Positions 32,525 to 42,626 of a stretch of DNA of 64,000 nt are shown piece by piece. Each line of letters opens with the position of its first letter. Within the stretch, counting starts at the first letter, position 1. Source of the stretch: Eulemur rufifrons (lineage: Eukaryota; Chordata; Mammalia; Primates; Lemuridae); NCBI RefSeq assembly GCF_041146395.1, contig NC_090996.1, positions 27,366,738 to 27,430,737 of the forward strand, given 5' to 3'. Under the pieces are notes generated by a model, which saw nothing but the letters and a program-made list of their open reading frames with translations, was not told the origin of the DNA and made no database searches. The position numbers and the translations under genes are program-made.

Positions 32525-32701
32525 GACACATAATGACATATTATGAGGTTATTTAAAATCATACTTCCAAAGCCACTTACTAAGGTATATAATATTTAAA
32601 CGCTCATGACATAATGTTGATTGGGAAAAATAAGACAAAATTGCACCGTGTGAATGTATTTTTTCAAATATGAGCATTTTTAAAAAAGCCTAAAAGGATA
32701 T
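32525..32701 (+). mobile_element. Old L1 3' UTR, part 1
   Basis: CATGACATAATGTTGATTGG and ACAAAATTGCACCGTGTGAA are old L1 UTR blocks. Resumes at 33057-33180 (GTATTTTCCAGTTTTTCCAA) after the LTR. Confidence 0.65.
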
Positions 32702-33056
32702 TGCTATGGTTTAAATGTTAGTATTCTCCAAAATTAGTATGTTGAAATCCTAGCCTCCAAAGTGCTGGTACCAAGAGGTAGGACCTTTGTGGGTGATGAG
32801 ATCATGAGGGTGGAGCCCTTGTGAATGGGATTAGTGCCCTTATAAAAGGGATCCAAGGGAGCTTGTTTGTCCTTTTCACTGTATGAGGACCCAGCAAGAA
32901 GGCACTGCCTACGTGAGAGCAGGCCCTTATCAGACACCGAACCTGCCAGTACCTTGGCCTTGGACTTCCCAGCCTTCAAAACTATGAGAAATTTTTGCTG
33001 TTTATTAGCTACCCAGTTACGATATTTTATTATAGAAGCCCAAACAGACCAAGACA
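32702..33056 (+). mobile_element. MLT1 solo LTR inside L1
   Basis: TGCTATGGTTTAAATGTTAG start, GTGCCCTTATAAAAGGGATC, AGACACCGAACCTGCCAGTA, CAGACCAAGACA end. 5-bp flanks GATAT (32697-32701) and GACAT (33057-33061) match at four of five. The L1 continues on both sides. Confidence 0.9.
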
Positions 33057-33180
33057 GACATATACTGCAATATTATCAATAACTTACTTTGCACAATTGG
33101 AATTAAAGGTTTTGTTTTTTTTTAATTTTTCTTCTACTTCCTCCCATTCTGTATTTTCCAGTTTTTCCAAGGTGAGCAAG
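33057..33180 (+). mobile_element. Old L1 3' UTR, part 2
   Basis: Continuation of 32525-32701: a T-rich stretch then CATTCTGTATTTTCCAGTTT. Confidence 0.55.
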
Positions 33181-33234
33181 GGCTCCCTCACTGAGGAGAG
33201 CTGTCCTGCCTTGAGAGCAGGATCACAGAACAGT

Positions 33235-33475
33235 TAAAGCGCTTGGTTTGGTTTGGAAATAGTCAAACCAAGAATCCAAAGGGTTCAAATCCCAGCTCTG
33301 CCACTTCCAAGTTTTATGACCTTGGGCAAATGAGTTAACATCGCTAAACTTCCATGTTGATACCTCTAAAAGGGACAAGGACATGTATCTCATAGGGTTC
33401 TTGTGAGGATTAAACAAGTATTCGTGTTTTAAGTGTCTGGTACACTGCCTGGCACATAGGAGGTTCTTCATGGAT
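33235..33475 (+). mobile_element. MIR SINE, nearly full length
   Basis: TTCAAATCCCAGCTCTGCCA, TTATGACCTTGGGCAAATGA, TCATAGGGTTCTTGTGAGGA and CTGCCTGGCACATAGGAGGT. One of the best-preserved MIRs here. Confidence 0.95.
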
Positions 33476-33479
33476 ATAG

Positions 33480-34460
33480 AACATAAATGGAGTCCACCCC
33501 CCTGGCCCCAAAGGCCACAGTTTTTGCCCTGTTCCCTCCTCAAATGCAATCCACAGATCCCTGGCATGATCTGCAAAGCCTGTCAATTCAGGTTGCCGCA
33601 GGCTTGGCGGAGAACCCACAATTGGCCATTTTGCCTCAGGGAACCATCCCGACGCAGGGGGATCACTCTTGCTCCCATCTCCGCATACTGATGCCACTTG
33701 AGTCCCAGGTCTCCGGGGAGCCAGGCCTCCATTGCACAGCTGTGCACTCACAGCTTCAAGGGGCAGGGAGTTCTCTCCTCTATGTGATTAATGAGACTTA
33801 AATTGGCCCAGTGATAGATGAGTTATCCTAAAGGCATCGAATATTTAAAACTGAATTCTCCTTTGACAAAAATAGTCCGTGGATTTCAAGAGCCGCGGTC
33901 CCGATGTCCCTGTTCGCGAGCACGTGACGTCTGCCCCTGCTGAATGAATTTCTGCTAAGCATTCACCAACGTCGAGGACTGAGACACCCTTTTCTCCCTT
34001 TTGCTGTTCCTACGAAGGCAGAGCGTGTGCTTTACATCTTTATCTTAAGTGACCAGACTTGTTTATAGCTGCTCCAAATAATTACGTTTGAATTCATTTG
34101 CGTTTAGCACAGCCCAGACCACGCACTCCTCTGATTAAGGGCTTCTAAATGGAATTCTCCCCTGGAAATGAGCCTTAAGTGGATTTCTTCATGCCGACAA
34201 GCTCCTGTCCCAGATAGCCACGTGGTCCCTGGAGGGAAGATTCCGCACCAGCTCATCACGCTCCCTTAGTCCAGTCGTATACTTTTTTTCCAGGTGTACT
34301 CACTTCTCTGGGACCTGCACCAACGCACTAGTCCTTGCAGGTCTTTGGACTCCTTGCTTCCAACCCAAACCTCACCATTTCTCCAAGTCCCCGAGGAAGA
34401 GGAACCTCCATGGAGGGAGCACCCCAGATTAGCCTGAACCCCTATCTCTTAGATTCTCGT
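33480..34460. other. Repeat-free; 33845-34270 conserved-element-like
   Basis: 33845-34270 carries several CpGs, GCACGTGACGTC (E-box plus CRE-like half), AATAATTACGTTTGAATTCA and TATTAGC-free AT-rich core motifs. No open exon. A distal enhancer is possible; inference only. Confidence 0.4.
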
Positions 34461-34464
34461 AGAC

Positions 34465-34685
34465 CAGATGCTGGGAAACTTTGCCTTAAATGGCCAGATA
34501 GTAAATAGTTTAGGCTTTGAAGGCCACACAGTCTCTGGCACAACGGCTCCACTCTGCCATGGTAGCACAAACAGTCATGGACGATATGTGAAACAATGGG
34601 CGTGGCTGTGTTCTAATAACACTTCACAAACCAGGGGCCAAGCAGGGACTGGCCCATGGACTAGGGTTTGCTGACTCTTGCCCCA
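34465..34685 (-). mobile_element. hAT element (ATAAAGTTTTATTGG family), antisense
   Basis: CCAGATAGTAAATAGTTTAG, GCTTTGAAGGCCACACAG and CTAGGGTTTGCTGACTCTTG read as the reverse of the copies at 14609 and 30315. Confidence 0.8.
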
Positions 34686-34689
34686 GAGA

Positions 34690-35240
34690 CCTGCAATGGC
34701 CACTCTGGCTGCCCTGCTCAGACCCCCTTTCCTGGCTGCTGAGAATGTTGGAAACTAAGGGCTCACAGCCGCCCCCTTGTCCACGCTGGCTACAAGAGCA
34801 AAAACTTCTCTCCTAGGAAGTTATTTTGCCCTTAACCTCAAGCCAGGGGAGCAGCCAGAGCCAGGGGCCGATTGACACAAAGACATCAAAGGCTGGCCAC
34901 GTGCCTCAAGGCAGGACTGACTTTGTGGTGCAATCCACGCTCCAGAGCTCCCTCTGTCAGCAAGCGGAAGCCAGTCCATCCCCCTGCTTGGCCTTTTCTA
35001 CCCTCCCTCCATACTCCCCTCCTCTTAAGAGCATTTCCTCTACAAATTGCCTTCCCCCAAATCCCTGTCTTTGGCGTTGCTTCTACAAAGCCCAAGCCAG
35101 ATTCATACTAGCATTGTCTTTTTTCTTGGTTGCTTAGGCTTCCACGTTGCATCTTTCCCAGTAAGACTGTGAGCTTCTCGGAGGGTGGGGAGTGAGAAGA
35201 GGGAGGTATCTTCAGCACCACGGTAGAGAAAAGAAATCCA
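34690..35240. other. Unassigned; includes unnamed repeat copy 34860-35100
   Basis: The C/T-rich half of 34860-35100 parallels that of 32090-32390. No exon seen. Confidence 0.4.
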
Positions 35241-35244
35241 CAGG

Positions 35245-35310
35245 CTTCTTAGTTCAATGGCCTGAGCTAAAATCCTAGCTCTGTCACTTACTTGATGTGG
35301 GACTTCGAAC
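35245..35310 (+). mobile_element. MIR SINE fragment
   Basis: AAATCCTAGCTCTGTCACTT then ACTTGATGTGGGACTTCG. Confidence 0.7.
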
Positions 35311-35311
35311 A

Positions 35312-35417
35312 GTAACAATAACGGTGGTGACAGCAGGCACTGTGTCTAGGATGGGACATTTCACGTCGGGCACCATGCTAAGCACCTCGTGTTAGTCACC
35401 TTGGCATCCTCACGGCA
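35312..35417 (-). mobile_element. MIR SINE, antisense, part 1
   Basis: GCACCATGCTAAGCACCTCG and TTGGCATCCTCACGGC. Resumes at 35798-35880 (CCCATTTGTAAATGAGGACA) on the other side of an LTR. Confidence 0.75.
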
Positions 35418-35797
35418 CGTCTTGGTCTGTTCCAGCTGCTATAACGAAAACCCCATAGTCAGGGTGGCTTAAAAAGAATAGAAATTTATTTCCGATAGTT
35501 CTAGAGGCTGGGAAGTTCAAGATCAAGGTGCCAGAAGATTCTGTGTCTGGTGAGGACCCGCTTCCTGGTTCATAGATAGCCAACTCTGTGCTGTCACCTC
35601 ACGTGGTAAAAGGGACTAGGGAGTTCTGTGGGATCTCTTCTATAAGAGCACTAATCCCATTCATGGGGGCCTCACCCTCATGAACTCATCTAACCCCAGT
35701 TATCTCCCAAAGGCCCCATCTCCTAGTACCATCACTTTGGGGATTAGGTTTACACCTATGAATTTGGGGAGGACATGAACACCCCGCCTACAGCGCA
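35418..35797 (-). mobile_element. MLT1 solo LTR, antisense, inside a MIR
   Basis: GCTGCTATAACGAAAACCCC, GAAATTTATTTCCGATAGTT, TATAAGAGCACTAATCCCAT and TCATGAACTCATCTAACCCC are in reversed MLT1 order. Confidence 0.9.
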
Positions 35798-35880
35798 GCA
35801 CCACTATTAGGAAGGCCCATCATCAGCCCATTTGTAAATGAGGACACCTTGGCTCAGGGAGCGTCCAAGTCACCTACTTT
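35798..35880 (-). mobile_element. MIR SINE, antisense, part 2
   Basis: Continuation of 35312-35417 after the LTR insertion. Confidence 0.65.
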
Positions 35881-35884
35881 ACAG

Positions 35885-36250
35885 AGGAGGACAACAGCAA
35901 ACCTTGAAGGGTTTGCTGTGATCACTAACACAAGGGCCGAAGTGCCCAGACACCAGCAGATGCTCCAAAAACACCTTATCAGTTTTACTGACAGGTATCT
36001 ACACATTAGACACTATTTCAACATGACTTGATCCTTTTTCCAGCACCTGGCTGTAACACTTTCGCTCCACACCCCCTTTTAGCTTCTCATTTTTAATGGG
36101 ACAAGGGACTCAAAGATGAGAAAATCGAGTTTTGCCATGAGCTTCAAGCAGTCTCGCCTCCTCACTCAGACGCCTTCCTGTGGACCAAAGATTCTTGCCG
36201 CCGGAAATAATCTGAACATCCTGCCTCAGTTACACAGGAGCATCACATCA
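35885..36250. other. Unassigned sequence
   Basis: Small hairpin AGCAAACC/GGTTTGCT near 35897-35918. Nothing else recognised. Confidence 0.35.
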
Positions 36251-36254
36251 CATC

Positions 36255-36309
36255 TACTCGTTTATTTATTCAACAGATATTTAATGCGTACCCACTTACT
36301 TGTCAGGCA
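36255..36309 (-). mobile_element. L2 3' tip, antisense
   Basis: GTTTATTTATTCAACAGATA then TTTAATGCGTACCCACTTAC. Confidence 0.65.
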
Positions 36310-36570
36310 CGTGTGACAGCCAGCCTCCAAGACGGCCTGTGAGTCCCCAGGAGTGCGCCATTTTGGAAGTGGGCCCTGGTCAAACCTTCGGAGGACACAG
36401 CAGCCCCATTCAACGTCTTGACTGCAACCTCTTGAGAAGCCCTGAGCCAGAGCACCCAGCTGAGCCATTCCTGATTCCTGACTCTTAGAAACCATGTGAG
36501 AGGACAAATGATTATTGGTGTTTTAGGCCACAAAGTAGGGGTAATTTGTTACACGGCATTAAATAACTAA
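36310..36570 (+). mobile_element. MaLR (MLT1-type) LTR
   Basis: GCCATTTTGGAAGTGGGCCC, ACGTCTTGACTGCAACCTCT and GGGGTAATTTGTTACACGGC plus ATTAAATAACTAACA mark the LTR 3' half of older MLT1 subfamilies. Confidence 0.8.
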
Positions 36571-36574
36571 CATA

Positions 36575-36784
36575 GCATTTAGTAGAGTATTACACACCCA
36601 TTTAAAACAATGTTTATGAAAAGGTTTAATTCCACAAGGACAGGCCAATGACATAATTCTAAACAACAACAACAAAATTAAACAAGACAATGTACATAAA
36701 AAGATACTGAAAATAATATACTATAAAGAACTGTAATTCATGAAGACAGGCTAATAATATTCTCATTTTTAAAAGGAGATGAAT
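36575..36784 (+). mobile_element. Old L1 3' UTR fragment
   Basis: TTTATGAAAAGGTTTAATTC and GTACATAAAAAGATACTGAA. May resume at 37025-37150 (TTTTTCACATTTTCTACAAG). Confidence 0.5.
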
Positions 36785-37020
36785 AGGTATATATCATACT
36801 TGATGAGTGCTTATCATAAGCCAAGTACCCTGTGCATATTATCTCACTTAAAGCTCAAAACAACCTTGTAAGATATTATCATTATCATATTTCAGTTTGG
36901 GAAACTGAGGCCCAGAGAGATTAAATAACTTGTTCAAGGCCACATAGCTAGTAAGTGGTACAGTCTGAATTTGAACCCAGAACTATGTGACTTTGAACCT
37001 TGTTTTAGTAACTATTATTC
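36785..37020 (-). mobile_element. MIR SINE, antisense, nearly full length
   Basis: CATAAGCCAAGTACCCTGTG, TATTATCTCACTTAAAGC, GGGAAACTGAGGCCCAGAGA and CAAGGCCACATAGCTAGTAA. Confidence 0.95.
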
Positions 37021-37257
37021 CTATGGCCTATGGACAGAATAAGAAAGAAATGCCCCAAAATGTGTGTTCTTCAGGGACTTTTTTTGTATTTTTCACATTT
37101 TCTACAAGGAGCACCTATTTTGTTTATAACTGGGGGAGAATAACAGTTATTGATTTTATAACTAAAAATAAGACAAACAAAAAATGTTCTCTCTTCCAGA
37201 AATCCAAAGGAAATATCTATTTCCATTTATCATGTTTCCCAGAGGGGTGTCTATTGG

Positions 37258-37367
37258 CATTCAGGGTGGGATAATTCTTACTTGTGAGGGTCTGGCTTCT
37301 GCACTGTAGGATGTTGAGCATCACTGGCCCCTGTCCATCAAATGTCCTGTAGCAGATGCAGCCAGTT
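37258..37367 (-). mobile_element. MER20 fragment, antisense
   Basis: GATAATTCTTACTTGTGAGG, GCACTGTAGGATGTTGAGCA and TCACTGGCCCCTGTCC reversed MER20. Ends at the MER1 insertion. Confidence 0.8.
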
Positions 37368-37375
37368 CCCTACAG

Positions 37376-37680
37376 CTGTGGTCCACAACCCCCAGGCCAG
37401 GGACTATTAGGGACCAGGCTGCAGAGCTCCACCGTGCCTGTCCCCCCTCCCCCATCCAGAAAAATTGTCTTCCATGAAACTTGGGAAGAGGGGAAGGAGA
37501 AGAAGGGGGTGCTGCACAGCAGGAGGTGAGTGACAGGCCAGTGAGCGAAACTTCATCTGTATTTACAGCCACTCCCCATTGCTCACATCACTACCTGAGC
37601 TCTGCACCACTGGAACCCCGGCGGAAAAAATTGTCTTTCATGAAACCTGTCCCTGCTACCAAAAAGGTTGGGGACCACTG
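37376..37680 (-). mobile_element. MER1-type hAT element, antisense
   Basis: CTGTGGTCCACAACCCCCAG, AACTTCATCTGTATTTACAG and AAAAAGGTTGGGGACCACTG. 8-bp flanks CCCTACAG (37368-37375) and CCCTGCAG (37681-37688) differ at one base. Confidence 0.95.
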
Positions 37681-37689
37681 CCCTGCAGT

Positions 37690-38480
37690 GTCCCTTCAGC
37701 ACTCAGCTCTATGCCCAAGGGTGCCAGCTGCAAACACCTGGGACTCTCTGCCTGGTAACTTTTGCTCTGGCTGGAAAACACACTTGGTTCCCACACAAGG
37801 CAAGCCACAAGTGCCCAAGAGCTAATGCCCTGGAAGTAGCCCTCAATCACTATTGAGCTAGAATTTGGTGAATAAATCCCTCAGCTTCCCTGCTCCTCAA
37901 TCGCAATGACTGTGAAGCATGTTCTGTTGGGTCTCCCAGCGTTCTCCAGCAGGACTGGGCTCCAGTTGCCCATGTTTGTAACTCACCTGATGCTACACCT
38001 TAATCGGCTTCCCTAGTTCATTTACGCTTACCTAACAGTGTAAATTTCATTTCCTAAGATCGCCTCCCAAATGTCCTCTAATCCTTGTCTCAGGGTCTGC
38101 TTCTGGGGGAATCAAACCAAGTCCACTCCACAGGCAAACTGATACTGAAAAAAATCCTACATTTTTCTAAACAGCCATACTGAGGCATGGACGGTACAGC
38201 ACTATTCCTGCATAAGAAAACATGTAAGTTCCACCACTGTTTTCTAGCTAAAGACCTCGGGCTCCAAGAACAGCCCGGGCCAGGGTCATTTCACAGAGCA
38301 CCACCTTCCAAAATCTTTCAAACCTCTGTCCCTGTTGCCGACACCCCATGCTCTGCCTATTTCGGTCCAGCCCCTCCCTGCAGTTCAAGACACAGCAGCA
38401 AATTTTAGGTCAAACATGCAAGCTAAACAAGAAGGACAAAATAATCCACGGCTTTGGGCTTAGCAATGTTCCAGGAAGGA
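37690..38480. other. Unassigned sequence
   Basis: No exon or repeat recognised. Confidence 0.35.
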
Positions 38481-38484
38481 TATA

Positions 38485-38580
38485 ATCAAAATAATAGTAA
38501 TGCCAGGAACTAACACTTACTGAGTGCTTGTTATATACCTGAAAGTGTGTAAGACTTTACATAAATTTTGTGTTTTAGTT
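38485..38580 (-). mobile_element. MIR SINE fragment, antisense
   Basis: AACTAACACTTACTGAGTGC and TTGTTATATACC. Confidence 0.65.
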
Positions 38581-38647
38581 CTTCCAAGAAGAAATGTGGC
38601 TGCTTGGAGGTCAAGACAGCCTAGAAATAAGAGTTCAAAGTGCTCAG

Positions 38648-38770
38648 TTCATTTAGTCAATGAAGATTTATTGAGCATCTACTGCAGGCCAGACCATGGA
38701 TTAGGTTGAGGGATGAAACAAAGACCAAGCCATGCAAGGTCCTTCTTCTCTCAGAAGCCACATTCTTATA
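38648..38770 (-). mobile_element. L2 3' tip, antisense
   Basis: GATTTATTGAGCATCTACTG, CAGGCCAGACCATGGATTAG and AGCCACATTCTTATAGG. Confidence 0.75.
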
Positions 38771-38772
38771 GG

Positions 38773-38985
38773 ACAGTGGTTTTCAACCAGGACGATTTTA
38801 CCCCTTGGCAATGACTAAAGACATTTTTGGTTGTCATAACTGAGTGGGAAGGTGCTACTGGCATCTAGTGGGTAGAGGCCAGGGATGCTGCTAGACATCT
38901 TACAAAGCACAGGACAGTCCCCACAACAAAGAATTATCTGGTCCAAGATATCGATAGTGCTGATGCTGAAAAATTCTGTAAAAAA
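38773..38985 (+). mobile_element. MER20 hAT element, near complete
   Basis: CAGTGGTTTTCAACCAGGAC, TTTTTGGTTGTCATAACTGA, GGTGCTACTGGCATCTAGTG, GGTAGAGGCCAGGGATGCTG and CAACAAAGAATTATCTGGTC follow MER20 throughout. Confidence 0.95.
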
Positions 38986-38989
38986 GGAA

Positions 38990-39483
38990 AGGGAAGACAG
39001 AATGACAATATACAGGCAAATCAATAATTTCGAGATGTGAACCCTGAGCCAATCTCTCCCTCTTAGCTTTTGCTATTAATCTATAAACAGGGATCTGTAT
39101 TATATGAGCCCCTCATCAACATCTACAAAGGGAGACAGGGTGATTTTTAACAGGCATGCCCATAACAGAATAGAGGTCTTGGCTGAACACGTGGCCAACA
39201 GGAAACAAGTTTCCTACCCCCAGTGGGGTGTAGAGCTCAACCTGATGCCCAGTCTGGTGACTACAATCTCTACCTAATCAACCCTACCCTCCTTCTGTAA
39301 AAAGAGATGTATTGATTTGTTTATGCAGTCAGTTTACACATCTTATCATTTATTTATTCCGCCTCATTTCACAAGGGATTTGAGGCAGTGAAGTAAATAT
39401 AAATAAACAATCATACATCCAAAACAGAGAAAATATGAATTAGAATAAGGGGTGTGTAGGGGTTTTGCCATTGTTGTCTATTT
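38990..39483. other. Unassigned sequence
   Basis: No exon or repeat recognised. Confidence 0.35.
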
Positions 39484-39498
39484 AGAATCTCTTCTCCA

Positions 39499-39828
39499 GC
39501 CGGGTGCGGTGGCTCACGCCTGTAATCCTAGCTCTCTGGGAGGCCGAAGTGGGCGGATCGTTTGAGCTCAGGAGTTCGAGACCAGCCTGAGCAAGAGCGA
39601 GACCCCATCTCTACTAAAAATAGAAAGAAATTATATGGACAGCTAAAAATATATGTAGAAAAAATTAGCCGGGCATGGTGGTGCATGCCTGTAGTCCCAG
39701 CTACTCGGGAGGCTGAGACAGGAGGATCGCTTGAGCTCAGGAGTTTGAGGTTGCTGTGAGCTAGGCTGACGCCACGGCACTCACTCTAGCCTGGGCAACA
39801 GAGTGAGACTCTGTCTCAAAAAAAAAAA
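39499..39828 (+). mobile_element. Strepsirrhine Alu, full length
   Basis: Starts GCCGGGTGCGGTGGCTCACG; inter-arm AGAAAGAAATTATATGGACA; right arm GCTGACGCCACGGCACTCAC. TSD AGAATCTCTTCTCC at 39484-39497 and 39829-39842. The last base of the tail and the TSD share an A. Low divergence, so lineage-specific. Confidence 0.97.
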
Positions 39829-39883
39829 AGAATCTCTTCTCCGAAGATCTCCCCTTCAAATATGCCATGTGTATACACACTCT

Positions 39884-39913
<30 letters not shown>
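39884..39913. repeat. (AC)n microsatellite
   Basis: About 14 AC units. Confidence 0.95.
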
Positions 39914-39914
<1 letters not shown>

Positions 39915-39929
39915 CCTGCTCCATAGTGG

Positions 39930-40400
39930 TTCTGTTCAAGGTGCGATATTTGGGTGGAATTGATGCCACCCACATCCAACGGTGGACACCTGACCCCTGA
40001 CTGACCAATCAGAGCACCACTTCCCCTCGTCAAAGTGATTGGGCCAGGGATGGACATGTGACCTACCTAGACCAATCAGAGAACTCTCTAGGGTTTTTTC
40101 CAAAGTTGTAGGGCTCTGTCCTTCTGTGGGGAGTTGAGCATTAAGGATGATTCTGGGTTAGGGCTCCCAGTAAGCCACCTTGCCAGCACAGGAAAAAAGC
40201 CTGTCTGAAAATTAAGCCAAGAGAGGCACACAAAGTCTAGAGATGAAGAGATGAAGTCAGAGCCCTGAGACCAGCTGTACCTAAAGGTCAGAGACATGGC
40301 TCCATGATTCGTTTTTTCCTTTGCCTTAGGTTTCTGTCCATTGAACCTAAAAGATCTGGACATAGCACAGGACTTATGCCAAGATGAGAGCAAAATGGAA
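39930..40400. repeat. Possible ancient interspersed repeat
   Basis: GTGATTGGGCCAGGGATGGA, CAGGAAAAAAGCCTGTCTGA and TAAGCCAAGAGAGGCA recall a dispersed mammalian repeat whose name I cannot place. Contains three CCAAT-type sites. Confidence 0.4.
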
Positions 40401-40404
40401 AACA

Positions 40405-41415
40405 GACAGCAGGAGAGGAGGGAGACGCAGTTTCATATTTGGCTGTGTGCTTCCAGGTAGACCAAGTGAAAAGGGAAAGTTGATCAGTAGCATCGTTTTC
40501 ATTACACATGAAGTGAGAACATTCAAGCTCCTTAGCAGAAGTAAAGCTTTTTCCTAGCACTTACTTCTCAAAGAACGACAGGCTTTGTAGAAGGAAATAC
40601 GGAGAGATATGGAGGATGCCGCAGGGTGTCATTGATTGATACCCTGCAGTGAATCTAATCCTGGGATTCATAAGGCTGCAGTTACAGACTCTGTTATGGA
40701 CACTGAGGGACTCACTCTCACATGCTTGGTCAACTTGATTCTGTGGGACTGGGAAAGAGGCAATGTACTCTGAGCATGCATGTCTCCAAAGGCTTTCTCT
40801 GCGTATGAACTGGTCCCAAAACATTTTAGCCACTGCTAATTCTCAGACCATTTCTACTCTTTCCCTCTCAGCTGCAAGTCACTTATACCAACAACTGAAG
40901 GTTCCGCTCTCCCCTACCAAGGGGGGGAAATATAAGAGAATTGTAATCTCCTGCCCTTCAGCCCCAAAAAGGGTTGCACCAAGGTGCCTGCCAACGTCGG
41001 GAGCTGCCCTCGAGAGCACCTGTTCTTCACCTCCTATGTCCATGATTAAGTCAAGCTGTTGAGATCTCACGTTATCAGCAGGCTCTCACCGCACTGAGGA
41101 TCCCAAATGGCTCCAGCCCAAGTAACAGATTGTTCTAGGCAACCTGTCCTTACAAAGCAAAAAAAAAAAAAAAAGCCACTGTGCCCCCAAACTTGGAGTG
41201 GTGATGCTTTGGTAAGGCCCATTCCATCCCTGCGCTTCACTCAAGTGTCATAAACAAAGGCAGGTTTGTAGCGAAATACTGTAACTGGTGACTTTAGGGA
41301 AGACAGGGCTTTGTTTTGTTTTGTTTCATTTTGTTTGTTTTAGCTACCCTAGGAACTGTCCCCAGGGTTTTACATGCTTACTTCGTGTGATCCAAAGAAC
41401 TGGATAGTAACACCG
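40405..41415. other. Unassigned sequence
   Basis: Holds a hairpin at 40621-40647, a 15-A run near 41160, and TTTTG-rich sequence at 41310-41340. No pseudogene body was recognised upstream of the A run. Confidence 0.35.
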
Positions 41416-41419
41416 TCGT

Positions 41420-41520
41420 TTCCTAGGAGAGATGATGCATGACGCACCTTCCCCAGGGTCACAGCATTACTAAGGGACAGAACCCATGGATCTGAGTTCA
41501 AGTGAGATGGACCTCCAAGC
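41420..41520 (-). mobile_element. MIR SINE fragment, antisense
   Basis: CCAGGGTCACAGCATTACTA then AGGGACAGAACCCATGGATC. Confidence 0.65.
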
Positions 41521-41756
41521 CCGTGCGCCGGTCTCTGCATCAGACCCCAGAAAGTGAGCCGGATGGAAGCCAGGCAGGCAGAAGAACCCCTTGGCCCTGC
41601 CGTTGATCCAATCCAAAGCTGCTTTCTTCCCGGCACGGCCACAAGTGACACACATCATTACAATATGATATTGTGGGAGGCTCAACCTTTAATTAAGTAT
41701 CTACCACATACCCCAGAGTAAGAATTAGTTGACTGGGTAGTAAGAACCCTTAAGGC

Positions 41757-41850
41757 AGTTTTCCTCAAAAGATGGCCTCGGACTATCCACATCAGAATCA
41801 CCTGGGAAGAGGGTGCGGCTGCTACACATGAATCCATCACAGCCCCGGTC
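41757..41850 (+). mobile_element. MER5-like fragment
   Basis: CCTCAAAAGATGGCCTCGGA and CACATCAGAATCACCTGGGA match the MER5 left half. Confidence 0.6.
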
Positions 41851-42059
41851 CTAGACCTGCTGTCTGAGCAGCACTGCCCCGAGAGAATGAGGCTCAGCTG
41901 AGAGAATGTACATGAACAAGCACTTGCGAAGAACGTGTTCTACGCCAGGTATATGCTGGGTGCCTTATCGTATCTATCATTTCTGTGATGTTTCACCAAA
42001 TATCATAATAAGGGCAAGGAGAAGTAGGAGATGGAGCAACCTACCTAGGTTGAGAAAAG

Positions 42060-42225
42060 CTGACAGTGTAGAGAAAACACAAACCAGACAGATTTAGGGA
42101 TTCAAATCCCAACACGGACACTTGAACAAGTGACAATCTCCCTGAATGTCAATCTCCCATGGTGATAGCTTGAATTGTAAATGAGAGCAATGACACATGC
42201 TCAGCTCTTAGCCAACTGCAGGATT
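42060..42225 (+). mobile_element. MIR SINE, diverged
   Basis: GGATTCAAATCCCAACACGG and TTGAACAAGTGACAATCTCC. Confidence 0.6.
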
Positions 42226-42247
42226 CCACTCAAAGCATAAAAAAAAG

Positions 42248-42535
42248 GGGCCAAGAATGGTGTCTCACGCCTGTAATCCTAGCACTCTGGGAGGCCGAGG
42301 CGGGAGGATCACTTGAGCTCAGGAGTTTGAGACCAGTCTGAGCAAGAGTGAGACCCCGTCTCTACTAAAAATAGAAAAATTATCCGGGCATTGTAGTGTG
42401 CACCTGTAGTCCCAGCTACTCTGGAGGCCAAGGCAGGAGGATTGCTTGAGCCCAGGAGCTGGAGGTTGCAGTGACCTATGATGACACCACTGTACTCTAC
42501 CCCAGGTGACACAGCAAGACTTTCAAAACAATAAA
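42248..42535 (+). mobile_element. Old Alu dimer
   Basis: AAGAATGGTGTCTCACGCCT, GACCAGTCTGAGCAAGAGTG and TATGATGACACCACTGTACT. Right arm has CACCACTGTACT, not the younger GCCACGGCACT form seen at 39499, so it is an older subfamily. Confidence 0.9.
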
Positions 42536-42571
42536 AAATAAATAAAATATTTATATATGAGATATATAAAA

Positions 42572-42621
<50 letters not shown>

Positions 42622-42626
42622 TTATT
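42536..42626. repeat. Compound AT / AC / AT microsatellite
   Basis: ATATATAAAATATATATATT, then about 18 AC, then ATATATATATTTATT. Sits in the Alu tail. Confidence 0.95.

Noticed and set aside
34300..34370. Possible plus-strand exon after TTTTTTTCCAG
   Set aside because: The acceptor looks good, but the open stretch is short and has no convincing donor or protein-like composition.
40921..40930. G-quadruplex from a G run
   Set aside because: A single G run, not four spaced runs.
41161..41175. Processed pseudogene tail
   Set aside because: Upstream 300 bp gave no recognisable coding remnant or TSD.
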